DNA of 64,000 bases, taken from positions 2,277,424 to 2,341,423 of the forward strand of contig CAJSYZ010000001.1 in NCBI GenBank assembly GCA_910574455.1, given 5' to 3'. Below the pieces are notes generated by a model. It worked only from the letters and a program-made list of their open reading frames with translations. It did no database searches and was not told where the DNA came from. Origin of the DNA: Trichaptum fuscoviolaceum. Lineage: Eukaryota; Basidiomycota; Agaricomycetes; Hymenochaetales; Trichaptaceae. Below, piece after piece: positions 9,687-20,330 of this stretch (the stretch's first letter is position 1; each line of letters opens with the position of its first letter). The position numbers and the translations under genes were made by a program.

Positions 9687-12600
9687 CGTCTTCCCAATTA
9701 TCAGCGTCTTCGTCATACGCTTTTTCGCAGGTCGAATCTGCATCTATAACGTCAAAATACAAGGAGAAGTCCCTGCCAGTGATACCCGATCCAACAAGTT
9801 CGGTGTTCTTTCTCGTATCGATATCTGTACTGGCATCGTAAGCTAGGAGGCGGGATCGAACCTTTTCCCAGTTTGATTCAGTGAAGAAAGAGGGATTTGA
9901 CAACAAGTTAACATAGTCGTCCGTATGAGGTTGCCACAGAGCGCTAGTGAAATACCACTCAGCGCCGCCAAGTTCTTCTTTGATATTTTGCAACCGAGCC
10001 ACCTGTTTATCAATGGCAACCTTGACCTATCCATGGGAAGATCAGCGAATAAGGACAATATAAGTGCTGAAAAAAGTAGATACCGCTGTTGCCGCAAGGG
10101 CGAGGGCACCGATAGGCTTTCCTATGGTGTTTCTGTCCAGTATTTTATGCCGACCCATGGCCAAGACAATGTGTACGGACAACACTGAGACCACAAGGTC
10201 AGAGCAGAACAGTCCTTGCTTCTGTACATTTAGGGTCAATGCATGGACACAAAATGCGACAATAAATACTCTTTTACTTACCCTCTCCATACTATACCAG
10301 CTTTCCCATAGAAACGGTTCGGCTTTCTTCTTGTCAACTAGCGACTGCAACGTCTTCACAATTGCTTCGTTTCGCATTGATTTTGATTGTTCGCCGCTGA
10401 TAAAACTTGCAACTGATTGCTCAGCTTTCTCAAAAAGTTTCTTGCGCCAGCTATCAGAGCATCTCTGGGCCACCTGAAATACAAGGATCGCATCTCAATT
10501 TGGTAAAGGTGACTTGGAGATAAGTTAGATTGACTCAACTAGAGAACAGATATCGGCGAACTGAGTTTCGTAACTGAATTCCACAGAATCAAACACTTTC
10601 CCCCACAGTGAGCTGATGAGCTTATTGTCCGGAGTTTGCCATGGTGTGACGGACTTTCCAACTGCGCGAAATAGTGAAGGTAATAGAATATGAGTCCATC
10701 CTGCCTGAGTACCGGGAGGGAGACACTGGTTCGTCGCCCTTTTCCTGCCTGGCACGCGAGATCCTTCCCTTCCTTCATTTTGATCCTTGTCCTCAAGTCC
10801 CACTGATGTCTGCATATAAGTAAATCAGCAAAATATGTCATAGAAATGAATTTGATTCGACAAACTGAGCTAGTAGTCCGAGAGACTTTGCGATGACCTT
10901 GATAAGCCCCAGTCACTAACACTTCGGGTCCGGGGGTGCAGGATGCTCTCGTCATTGCAAGGGACGGTGCTCGAGGTGCTAACGACATCTTTCGACCACC
11001 AGACTATTAGTAAGAAAAAAAGGTGAATGTCTACATTTAGAGTGTATCAATCGACTCTCACTTACTTCATTATCAGCCACCAGCGACTGCCTCTTGCGAT
11101 TAGAGGTAGCGGATCCAAGCTCCGGCTGCAGCACGTCAGAAAGCTGTTATCCGTGGCAAGTGAACAGCTCGAAAAGAAGCACTTACTGTCATATCGGCCT
11201 CAGGCCGATAAGGAATGTCAGAGGGTTTCCTCTTCTTACTCAAGTCCTTTCCGCCTGATCAGATACGAACTTGAATGCCAATTACCATAGAATTGACACT
11301 TACTGTGGCACCGGCCTGTGTGTCCATGTCAATCAACAATGACTTATTGATCTTGACAGTCTTATTAGCCTATTGAGATGGTTTAAATTAAGTAAACATG
11401 AAATGAAGGAATTCATTGCACGTGAAGGTAGAAGAATTACCACATTAACCTGAGAGTCGGTGTCTGGTGGCGACTTCCTCTTTCCGTTCTTTGTGACTGT
11501 GATGTCCTATTCATATGCACACATTAGCGATCGACTCGAAGTGAAGAAGGAAACGAATAGTTGCTACAGGAGAGCACCGGAAGTGAGCCTACGGTGCATC
11601 GACGCTCACACATACCTGTACACGGGGTTCCAAAGCTAGTGATCGCACCTTACAACCATAAATAAGGGGGGAACGAGAGAAGTTGAGATAAGATAGACTT
11701 ACCGGTGCGCTAAGCTGCGAAATAGCAGTCCTCTTGTTTGCATCCTATCAAAATACCAATTCAGTAAGCAATGAAGGAAGGATGTACCATGAAGATCACT
11801 GTCTGGTACTCACCTGTCCACCTGGATTTATCTTGTTATTCTTATCCTCGAGTACGGGAAGGGATTACTCAGTAGATTGAAAAAATGTAGAATGATATGA
11901 CATTGCTTACCGTTGAAACCTGCGACCCGGAAAGAGTGTCACGCAATAACTTCCTTTTCTTCGAGTTGACGTTGCTGCTACCTCCATCCTGTTCATGAGA
12001 CGGCAGTTGGCAGATAAATAATAACGAAGGAATATGAACAAACGGTCATGGAGCAACTGACATGAATCGAACAGTAATCAGTCGGACTCACACAAGCTTG
12101 AGCCGGCCTTGTTAGCCTCTTCGGATCGCTTCCGCCCTATAAACAAGTTATTCAGACTGCATCTGCCATTCTAATGCTCCGTCAACTCACAACATTTAAT
12201 TCCGAATCGACAAGATGTGCCTTCTGTTGCACGCTGATTGTGCTATTTTTTACACCATGATAGCTTGTAAGGGTTATTGTTTCTCCTTCATCCTCCCAGG
12301 GACTTAAGTTTTCATCATCTGGCAATTCGACGGTGTGTCTGGTGCAGCTTTGCGTCAGCAAGGCTCATAATATAGTGGTAGCAAAGACAAGAGCGTCAAT
12401 GTTGCAGGTGAAGGATTTCCAACTTGAAGTTGGGTCTCGGCCCGGGAGCGTCACGGTAGTAGTAGCCTGAGTAGGTAGTCGGGATGATGATGATCATACT
12501 AGTATGAGTTTAATAATTGAGTCTAAATCAAGCTTCTCACTCACCATTACATCGACTTGACAGTACCAGATACTGATTCAGACGCAATGCAAGATTCAAA

Positions 12601-13637
12601 CCTCAAACTCACAAATTGATCCTTTCTGAGTCTATCCCTGCCACTGGCACCTCAAGACCTCCACCCTCTTCACCAATGAAAGTGGAATCATCTGTGTTGC
12701 GAAGCGCCCTGACAGGGCGTTTTGTCTTGTCGTTCCGCCTTGACGTAGCGGGCGAGTCTATTATGTCCGTTTCTTCATCAGAAAGACTCTCGTTCGGTCC
12801 TGCAGGAGCGTGAAAGAATGCGTCGCTGGGAGTCACGGTGGCGGCAGACCTGGACATCTTTGCGGTCTGCACACGTGTGCGAAATGGAAGTTCACCTTTG
12901 GAATCTTCTTTCCTAGCCTTTTTTGCAGGCTCCCTGTTTGGCTCATCCATACTCGCTGCTTCGCATTAAGGTGAGTCACAGTGTTCAACCTCCAAGCTTT
13001 GAGATCATCTGAAAATGTATAGGCAATGTTACTCACGAATATCCAAGTCTTCGTTGTGTCCATCTTCACAACCCGATACGTCTTTAACATCGTTCTTCGA
13101 GTCTGTTTATGCCAGTTCAAATGATCTGTGTCATCACTGATCTAAAGTTGAAGACTTACTGCTAGCTTCGCCTTTTGGCTTTCTACGTCCACGTTTGCCA
13201 GTGAGTTTGGGCACTGTTGAGCCCATCTGGGTGCGTGTCTCAAGAGCCTTTGACAAGTTGTTTTCAAGCTCTACGGTCTCTAGCATCGCTGCTTCTTGGT
13301 TCTCTGCTGCAGTCACCTTCTTGCGAACCTTGTCAGCTGCCTCTTGTTCTTTTGCTGCCCGTTTTTGCTCCGCAGCGAGTTTTTTCCTCTCTTTCGCAAC
13401 CGCGACTTGCTGGGCCGCAGCTCTGCGGAAGGCTGCCCGCTCTTCCTTCTGCTTTTCCTTCTCTTCCTTCTCCTTCAATGCCTCATCCCGCCTCTCTGCC
13501 TGCCGTACTTTCCTTTTCTCTTTTTCTTCCTTCTCCCGCAATATCTCCTCCTGTGTTCGTCTTGTTCTGAGTTGTCCAACGACTGCTCCGGGGTGCTTTT
13601 CGCTGTTCTTAGCTCTTGTCTGTCTTTGAGTTGACAT
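9676..13637 (-). CDS. Gene A: unknown coiled-coil, modular-exon protein, truncated by a transposon
   Basis: I do not recognise a function. The start MSTQRQTRAKNSEKHPG opens exon 13160-13637, a highly charged coiled coil (EKEEKEKQ type repeats, about residues 30-130). Next come 13037-13102, about 12613-12958 and a 12.3-kb-region exon beginning HTVELPDDENLSPW. Ten short phase-0 exons follow (11-29 codons each, about 12150-10900), many with KKRK/KRK basic clusters that suggest nuclear targeting. The C-terminal block (about 10810-9690) has LPPGTQAGWTHILLPSLFRAVG, an MGRHKILDRNTIGKPIGALALAATA segment and an acidic end. This combination resembles expanded agaricomycete families often found beside transposons. 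The present stop TAA lies inside the hAT-like inverted repeat; the original tail continues at 7165-6751. The start is divergent from the Plavaka transposase. Confidence 0.65.
9687..9694. repeat. Target-site duplication, right copy (CGTCTTCC)
   Basis: Identical to 7158-7165 and adjacent to the right end of the hAT-like element. Within gene A it encodes part of the WED triplet just before the insertion. Confidence 0.85.
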
Positions 13638-13909
13638 TTTGTGCAGTGTTTTGAGACTTGTATGATGATAAGATGTGTCGAAGGTGCAAGTTCAAGATCA
13701 GGGAGGCGGGGGCGTCTATCTTAGACAAGTTGAAAATTTACGCCCACTACTACCGTGACTACTCTATGACTAATTTTAACTCAGGTTCAAGTTCACTGGC
13801 ACTCCGAGTCCGAGTCACTGCCAGTGCTAGCAGCCTGCCAGTGCCAGTGAGGCTCAGCTGTGAGTCCCAATTGTCAACGTGTACTACTACTGAGGTTACA
13901 TTCAAGTTG
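13638..13909. promoter_or_regulatory. Divergent promoter between gene A and the Plavaka transposase
   Basis: A 272-bp spacer separates the two start codons. It contains the palindromic words seen around other genes of this cluster: CACTGGCAC, ACTCCGAGTCCGAGTC, CACTGCCAGTGC and TTCAAGTTGA. The plus-strand frame is open across much of it, so the transposase might start further upstream, but the ATG at 13910 gives the normal short lead before the zinc finger. Confidence 0.5.
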
Positions 13910-14389
13910 ATGCCAGCGACACGGAAAAAGCATGATCCCTTTCATTTTCCACCAACTATTCGATGCACCTTGCCCGGCTGTAGTAGGACGTTCAAGAGTC
14001 AATCTGGAAGAGCAAGACATGAATATTCAGCTCATCCGACGTCATTCTTGGCAAGTTCTTCTGCTTGTGGTCATGAATATGAATCGTCACCTATTCGACC
14101 CATACGAGCTCCAAGTCCTCAACTTGAAGCTCTCCTGAGGTCGTCCGAACTTCCATCAGAGGGTCATCTTGAGAGCGGCTCTGACTCCTACGATTACGAT
14201 ATTTCCATGCTTACACAGGATATCTCGATGCTCAGTATAGGCCGAGACGAGCTGCTTCAAGATTTGGACAGACCTGATTCTCTGTCCCATTCTGTCACCG
14301 GAAGTGACAGTGGCCGTTCTGAAGACTTGGATTCCGACATTGGAGATTATGAGGAGAGCGAGGATAACTTGAAGGTGTATCACAGATAC
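13910..14389 (+). pseudogene. Plavaka transposase, 5' part of exon 1 (broken by LTR element)
   Basis: Encodes MPATRKKHDPFHFPPT followed by a C2H2 finger (CTLPGC ... H ... H, about residues 20-43), the usual N-terminus of Plavaka-family transposases, then an acidic Ser-rich linker. At 14385-14389 (GATAC) the exon runs into the chromovirus LTR. Reading continues into the LTR for a few codons (VYHRYCYDRREL) and stops. Without the retroelement the exon would continue at 22462 in the same frame for 7 nt to a GT donor. The complete spliced reading, 13910 to 25973 minus the element, is 1164 codons with no stop. Confidence 0.8.
14385..14389. repeat. Target-site duplication GATAC, left copy
   Basis: GATAC precedes the LTR terminus TGTTACGACC. 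The same five bases follow the other LTR (22457-22461). A 5-bp duplication is normal for Ty3/gypsy integration. Confidence 0.95.
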
Positions 14390-15219
14390 TGTTACGACCG
14401 TCGGGAATTGTAGCGGGAAACAGTTTCGGGAAACTGGAATTCACGACAAGAACCCGCGTTCGGGAATCTGGATTCGCGACTGGGAACGAGCGTGGGAATT
14501 CTGGCGGGAAACGCGCGGGATTCTATCCAGGCGCGTCGCGGGATTCTCAAGGCCAGCTAGGACTCTTCACTGCTTTGAACGTCAAGTAAGCGGATCCCTA
14601 AGGAAGCACTCCACAAGTAAGTATTGCGCAACTAACTACACAGGAGAAAAGAGAGAGATCGCACCTAAGGAAGCACTCCACAAGAGGTCAAAAGTGGGGT
14701 GCTCCTTACGATGCCTACAGCTATTTATCTACTTCGTAAAGACTGTATAGTTAATCTACGCTAAGTGTCCTTGCGCAATGCGCACCTATCTACTACAAAC
14801 GATACATGCTACGACCGCACTGCTAGGCATGTCTATCCCGTCTCTCCAGATGGCTACGGCCTGTCCGTGGACGTCAGCGTCCGGTCCGGGGCCGCGACTA
14901 GCCAGACTAGGTATGCCAGACTGTTGCAGGTCGTCACCTTGAGGTACTAACGGATTAATGAGCGTATGTTGATAAGTGAATGTACGTGTGCCGTGGCGGG
15001 TCGTCGTAAATGAATGTGTGTATGCGTGCATGGTGGTCGGGACGGTGGTGCGGGATAGGTCACGTGAGCGGGGGATCTTGCGGGGGATCGTGCGAGTCGG
15101 GAAAGGGGTTTCGCGCGGGGAATCCAATGGCGGGATTCTCCCCGCGGGATTGTCTGCTCATGTCGGGATCCTTGGCGGGAAAGTGCGGGAAATGAGAAAA
15201 GGGGCCTGGGATCTCGACA
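14390..15219 (-). repeat. 3' LTR (element orientation) of the chromovirus
   Basis: 830 bp, nearly identical to 21628-22456. The only difference I find is one extra G at about 14713. Both ends are rich in GCGGGAAA/GCGGGATT words. Open frames within it (for example about 113 codons at 14786-15127) are repeated exactly in the other LTR and are not host genes. Confidence 0.95.
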
Positions 15220-15236
15220 TTACCCCCCTCCAAAGG
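15220..15236 (-). promoter_or_regulatory. Polypurine tract of the LTR element
   Basis: In element direction TTTGGAGGGGGGTAA lies directly against the 3' LTR, the expected place for plus-strand DNA priming. Confidence 0.8.
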
Positions 15237-15273
15237 CGCAACTCCGGGGCGCCAAGCTTGAATCTTGCTCAGG

Positions 15274-17575
15274 TCACAGAGCTCGATAGCGTTGACTTCT
15301 CGAGGGGCGTCCGGGTTGTTTTCGATAGAAACTGCGAATTTTAGCCTTTGCATTACCCATATCCTTTGCGGGAATCCATGTATCTTCCGCGCTCGAATAT
15401 CCCTTCCATCGTACCAAATATTCAAACCTCCGTCTAAACCGTCTAGCGTCCAGTACCTCTTCCACCTCGTATTCCAGATCTCCTTCTACTTCGACTGGGG
15501 GCGGCGGGGGTTGCGTTCGACCGGGAATGTCGTCTTCGTGGTATGGCGAGAGCAGCGATACGTGAAATACGGGATGAATCTTCAGCGACGCGGGGAGTTC
15601 GAGTTCGTAGGTGAGGTCACTTAGCTTTGCCTTCACTTTATACGGCCCTAGTCGTTTCGGTAATAATTTGCGCGCTCCCGGTCGCCGAACGTTCGTCGCC
15701 TCGAGCCATACTTTATCCCCGACTGCGTACTGCGGGGCCTCGTTCCTGGCCTGATCGTAGTGCTGCTTCATGCGCTCTGCCGCAACCTCCAAAGCCGCTC
15801 TTGCCTCTTCCTGTGCCTGCTGAAGCTCCTGTAGTCGTGCGTCCGCGGCGGGGACCGTGGACAGGCCGTCGCTCGGGGCAATCGTGAATTCGGGATTGTA
15901 GCCGTAGACGAGCGCGAACGGGGATTGTCGTGTTGCCGCGTGCGCTTTCGTGTTGTGCGCGAACTCTGCCATCGGGAGTAATCCGGCCCAGTTTTCTTGT
16001 CGTGTATCTATGAAAGCCCGTAAATATTGTTCCAGCTCTTGGTTTACCCTTTCGGTTTGCCCATCCGTCTGCGGGTGATACACAGTCGACGTGGTACCCT
16101 TGATACCGAGTCGGGAAAAAAGGGCTTTCATGAACTGCGCGACAAACTGTGGTCCGCGGTCGGATATGATCTGGCGGGGGGTTCCGTGCAGCTTCCAGAC
16201 GTGTTGCAGGAAGAGTTCTGCGGTTTCCGGTGCATCGACATCAGACGTGGTCGGGATAAAATGCGCTTGCTTGGTGAGACGGTCGACCACCACGAAAATT
16301 GCGTCGTAATCCTCAGATCGGGGGAGCTGGGTGATGAAATCGCACGAAATCGCCTGCCAGGGGCCCTGCGGGATTTCGTTCGGTTGCAGGAGTCCTACCG
16401 GGCGTTGGGATCGGTTCTTCGTGCGTGCACAGGTATCGCATCCCGAAACGTATCGTTCTACGAAGTTAGACATCCCGGGCCACCAGTAGTTGCGGCTTAC
16501 CATCTCAAACGTTTTCCAACGTCCAGGATGTCCGGCGGGGAGACTGTCGTGGTAAGTCTTCACCACATCCCGGCGAATGGTCTCGTCTTTCGGGACGTAA
16601 ACCTTACCCTGGTACAGGATGAGGCCTTCCTCGGTGCTCCAGTCCTCAAGTTCCTTGGTCAGGACTCGAGGCGCCTTGGACTTGACCAGCTCGATCGCGT
16701 CCACCAGTTCGTCTTCATATTGATCTGATTTACGAATGCGTCGTAGGAGGGCCTGATCCCCGTGTACCTGCGTCATTCCCCGACGAATTGCCTTTAGTCG
16801 AAACATTTCGGGGGTCAAGAGGGTCCGTCCCGTGTTGTCTTCGCCTTCGGGTTGAAGATCGACGCGTCGTGACATGGCGTCGGGTTTGCCCCCGAGTTGC
16901 CCTGGGCGATGGCGAATCGTAAAATCGAAGCGGGTGAGGAACAGACTCCACCGGGCTTGGCGTCGCGTCAGCGTTCGGGATTCAGAGAAATATAGCAGAT
17001 TCTTGTGGTCAGACACGATATCGAGTTTATGACTCGCACCTTCGAGATAATGTCGCCACTCGTCAAGCGCTCGAATAATCGCGAGTGGCTCCTTGTCATA
17101 AATCTCGTAGTTGCGTTCCGCATCGTTGAGGGATTTCGAGAAAAAGGCGACCGGATGTATCAGCCCGTCGTCGCCTTCCTGGGACAAGACCGCGCCGGTC
17201 GCAAAATCAGAGGCGTCGCATTCCACGATGAATTGTCGCGACATGTCTGGCATCATCAGGACGGGGGCGGTCGTGAACATGCGCTTGAGATAGTCGAAGG
17301 CGAACTGCTGGTTTTCTGTCCAGGCCCAGCGAACGTCCTTCTTCAGCAGCGTCGTGAGCGGTTTGACGATGTGCGAGAAATCCCGAATGAAGCGTCGATA
17401 GAAATTCGCGAACCCGAGGAAGGCTTGAATGTCTTTCACCTTTTTCGGGGTAGGCCAGTCGAGGACCGCCTGTACCTTGGCGGGATCCATCGCCACCTTT
17501 CCCTGCGAAATAATCATCCCGAGATACTCGACGGAAGTCTGTTTGAATTTGCACTTTTCGGGTTTACAGAACAAA
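15274..17575 (-). CDS. Chromovirus pol, C-terminal part: RT end, RNase H, integrase, chromodomain
   Basis: The reliable reading starts near 17575 with the RT motif KPEKCKF; codons upstream (to 17634) are the shifted frame of the preceding RT exon. It contains in order VEYLGMIIS, the RT connection, RNase H (ECDASDFATGAVLSQ; SDHKNL), and an integrase zinc region (paired His, then CDTCARTKNRS). The DDE core follows (CDFITQLP; SDRGPQF; the final Glu in QTERVNQELEQYL). The last segment is a chromodomain (EVEEVLDARRFRRRFEYLVRWKGYSSAEDTWIP). Catalytic residues appear intact. A chromodomain at this position guides integration towards modified chromatin in related elements. Confidence 0.9.
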
Positions 17576-18745
17576 GTCGTTTTCGCGCAGCCGCTTAAGG
17601 ACTTCCCGTACGTGTTCCTCGTGCTGCGATTCATCTTCGGAAAAGATTAGCAAGTCGTCAAGATAGATGATCACGTATACTCCAATGAGATCTTTGAAGA
17701 TATCGTTCATCATATGCTGGAAGGTCGCCGGGGCATTCGTGAGCCCGAATGTCATCACCGTTGGTTCGAAATGTCCTGCCTGAGTCCGAAATGCGGCCTT
17801 CCACTCGTCGCCTTGCTTCAGTCGCACGTTGTGGTAGCCCCATCGCAAATCTAACGTCGTGAAAACCTTCGCCTTTTGCAGTGCGTCTACGAGTTCCATT
17901 GTGAGGGGAAGCGGGTATCGATTCTTGACCGTGATATCGTTCAGTCGTCGGTAATCGACTACCATGCGCAAGGTTCCGTCCTTTTTCTTGATAAAGAAGA
18001 CGGGAGCCGCTGCAGGGGATTTCGAAGGTCGTATGTACCCTTTGCGCAGGTTTTCGTCAACGAATTCGCGAAGGGCGTCGCGTTCGGCCGGGGCCAACGG
18101 ATAGATTTTGCTGTACGGGGGAACCTTCCCGGGTTCTAAATCTATGGCGTGATCATACGGCTTGCGTAGTGGAAGCCTTTCGGATTCAACTTTCGAGAAA
18201 ACGTCGGCAAACTCACGAAATTCGGGGGGAACTAGTTCCTCGAAGGTTTTCTCGCCTTCCTTCACTGCTGACTTCTCAGCGATGGCCTGGGAGTGGGTGT
18301 ACGAGGCGGCAATTTTGTACGCGAAGTGGTCGTCCGTCGTGACGAAGTAGGATTCAGCGTCGTGGTACTGGTCCCAATATTTTTCTGAGTACCGAAATCC
18401 TGGTGGGACAGCTTCCCATTCGGCCTGGGTCCTGTCGGGCCCCCAGGGGGTCTCGACTTCTTCTGCTATGGCGAGGCGGGGAAGCGGGACCAGGCGTTGC
18501 TGGTTGTCACACTGAGGTGGGCAGCGGTTGAGATCGACCACATCGTTGGTCCAGTCAATGGTTGGGTTATGGTGCCGCAACCAGTCGATCCCCATGATAA
18601 TATCGTCGTCGCCAATATCCGCGACGGCCATGGTCAACTGTTCTAAGTGTCCCTTCATCTCGACGTTGAGGACTACTTCCTTGGTGATGCGTCCAATCGC
18701 GTTCGGGGAATTGTCCGCGTTGCGCTGTAACACCTGGATTTCATC
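17564..18745 (-). CDS. Chromovirus pol, N-terminal part: protease end and reverse transcriptase
   Basis: Starts with the C-terminal half of the retropepsin (NADNSPNAIGRITKEV; DDIIMGIDWLRHHNP), followed by a linker and the reverse transcriptase with FFIKKKDGTLRMVVDYR, LPLTMELVDAL, LDLRWGYH, FGLTNAPATFQ and the active-site box YLDD. The frame ends at 17564 just after LKRLRENDFVL. One extra T at about 17570 separates it from the rest of pol. Codons upstream of about 18745 (frame open to 18868) belong to the foreign insert, not to pol. Confidence 0.88.
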   Translation of the reverse strand, partial: DEIQVLQRNADNSPNAIGRITKEVVLNVEMKGHLEQLTMAVADIGDDDIIMGIDWLRHHNPTIDWTNDVVDLNRCPPQCDNQQRLVPLPRLAIAEEVETPWGPDRTQAEWEAVPPGFRYSEKYWDQYHDAESYFVTTDDHFAYKIAASYTHSQAIAEKSAVKEGEKTFEELVPPEFREFADVFSKVESERLPLRKPYDHAIDLEPGKVPPYSKIYPLAPAERDALREFVDENLRKGYIRPSKSPAAAPVFFIKKKDGTLRMVVDYRRLNDITVKNRYPLPLTMELVDALQKAKVFTTLDLRWGYHNVRLKQGDEWKAAFRTQAGHFEPTVMTFGLTNAPATFQHMMNDIFKDLIGVYVIIYLDDLLIFSEDESQHEEHVREVLKRLRENDFVL

Positions 18746-20064
18746 CAGTGTTCGTACGAAGCCCGCCGGACACGACAGTGGCACCCGGAAGACAAAGTAA
18801 GCACCCGGAAACCGGAGTCGCTCAAGTACAAGACTCGGAAGTACACCAGCAAGTCCAGAGCATAGCAACAGTGCAGAAGACGCAAGGCCGGAAAGCGGAG
18901 TCGCTCAAGTACAACTCACGGCCGCAAGACAGTGCATCTGACGGACACCGGACAAGCAGAAGGCCGCCGGACGACACTCGAAGCCAAATAGCACAGGGAA
19001 AACTGTACCTGAGCACGAGTGATAAATCTGCCAACGCACAGAGGTCACCGGCGATCACACAACGGACAATGCATTGGGCGGACGAGCAAACGATCCTGCG
19101 GACATGCGCACGGACATGCGACCGGCCGGACACTTAGAGTGTGGCGACGGACAAGTGCGCGCGCGTGGCGTGGGAGAACAGGGTGACGGAAAAGGGAACT
19201 AACGGACGTCACATAACGGACAAGTGTGGCGCAGATGGCGTGGGAGCACATGGACGGTTGAGGGACGGGAACAAAGACAACGGTTCGGCGTAGTAGCGGT
19301 GACCGGAATAGCCGGGTTCACACGCGATAATAACTTGTGTTAGGCACGTCATGTACACCGTGTGAAAATTTAGCTTTCTTTCCCCGACCACTACAATCTA
19401 AGTGTGTGCGCGCTTGGGACTGAAGCGGGGCTGCGTCGGACGTCTGCGCTGTGAGCGCGTTCGACACGACGTTAGTTCTTTCGACGGAACGACGAGTCTC
19501 TGGGGCACGACAACTAAGCTTGCGGATTTCCTCTGGTGTCTTCCTTCGAAGCGACGGGGCGGACGCGGGCTACGGCGACTGGTGCTCGTGCATAGGTGCG
19601 CTCGACTGGTCGTCTTAGTTCTTTCGACGGAACGACGGGTCTCTAGAAGTCAAGAGCCGAGCTTGCGGATTTCCTCTGGTGTCTTCCCTCGACGGGCGCG
19701 ACGCAAGGCGACGAGGCTCAATAGCCATTCTTTACTGGGGTGTTTGTTTCTTGTCTTCGGACTACTGGGAAGGGCGGTGACGACGCACGCAGAAGACATA
19801 CTTACGGACGGGCGGGTGGAGTCTGCGCATCAGCGCGTTCTTCTGACTGTCTTGTTTCTTTCTTACGGGTGTTTCTTGTCTTCGGACTTCGTTGGGTGGA
19901 CGCGCGAAGACTCCGTCTACGGACGATTGGGGGCCGTTGGCTATTTTCATTAGTTTCCTTCATTGTTTCTCCTCTTCTTTCTGTCTATTCTACTACTCTT
20001 TTATTCTTCTTACTGGGTTCCCTACACTCCCACCCCCTTATCATTAATTTTGTTTTCAGCGCAA
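18746..20064. other. About 1.3-kb segment interrupting the retropepsin coding region
   Basis: Protease coding stops near 20065 (after RHGLQTRELVIPI) and resumes near 18745 (VLQRNADNSPN). The material between has no pol similarity. It contains direct repeats: AGTTCTTTCGACGGAACGAC at 19474 and 19617 (143 bp apart), GGAGTCGCTCAAGTACA at about 18811 and 18895, and TTTCTTGTCTTCGGACT at about 19747 and 19872. TTGCGCTG (18720-18727) and CAGCGCAA (20057-20064) are inverted copies near the edges. An intron with GT at 20080 and AG at about 18744 would also keep frame, so nested insertion versus intron is unresolved. Confidence 0.6.
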
Positions 20065-20330
20065 AAGTATCGGGATTACCAATTCCCGCGTCTGGAGTCC
20101 GTGTCGCGAAACGTAGCGGGAATTTATGAAAGTTCCCGACGCACCGCTGTCTAACATTACTGTGGCTAAGGCATCCGTTTTTCCGTCGCTAACCTGTACC
20201 GGGAACTTCAAATGTCGTCGAAGACGACGGTCTATTGTAGAGATGGTTAAATACAAGGGACCATTATTAAGAGAGTTCTTCGGCCACAAGGGCGGTTGGG
20301 TCGTATAGGGCGCGACTGAGCAATACGACC
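20056..20330 (-). CDS. Chromovirus retropepsin, N-terminal half
   Basis: A frame different from gag encodes a retropepsin start with the catalytic box MLDSGASGTFI near 20150, followed by SRYVSRHGLQTREL, and then runs into the foreign segment and stops. Open codons upstream of 20330 overlap gag in another frame and are probably not translated as such. A frame change between gag and pol is normal in this superfamily. Confidence 0.75.

Noticed and set aside
13195..13637. Plus-strand Ser/Phe-rich frames
   Set aside because: Shadows of the Lys/Glu-rich coiled coil in exon 1 of gene A.
14786..15127. 113-codon frame, repeated at 22023-22364
   Set aside because: Exact copies lie in both LTRs with no motif; they are LTR sequence, not genes.
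18748..19137. 129-codon frame within the protease insert
   Set aside because: Biased composition from the repeated words and no similarity to known domains; not supported as a gene.
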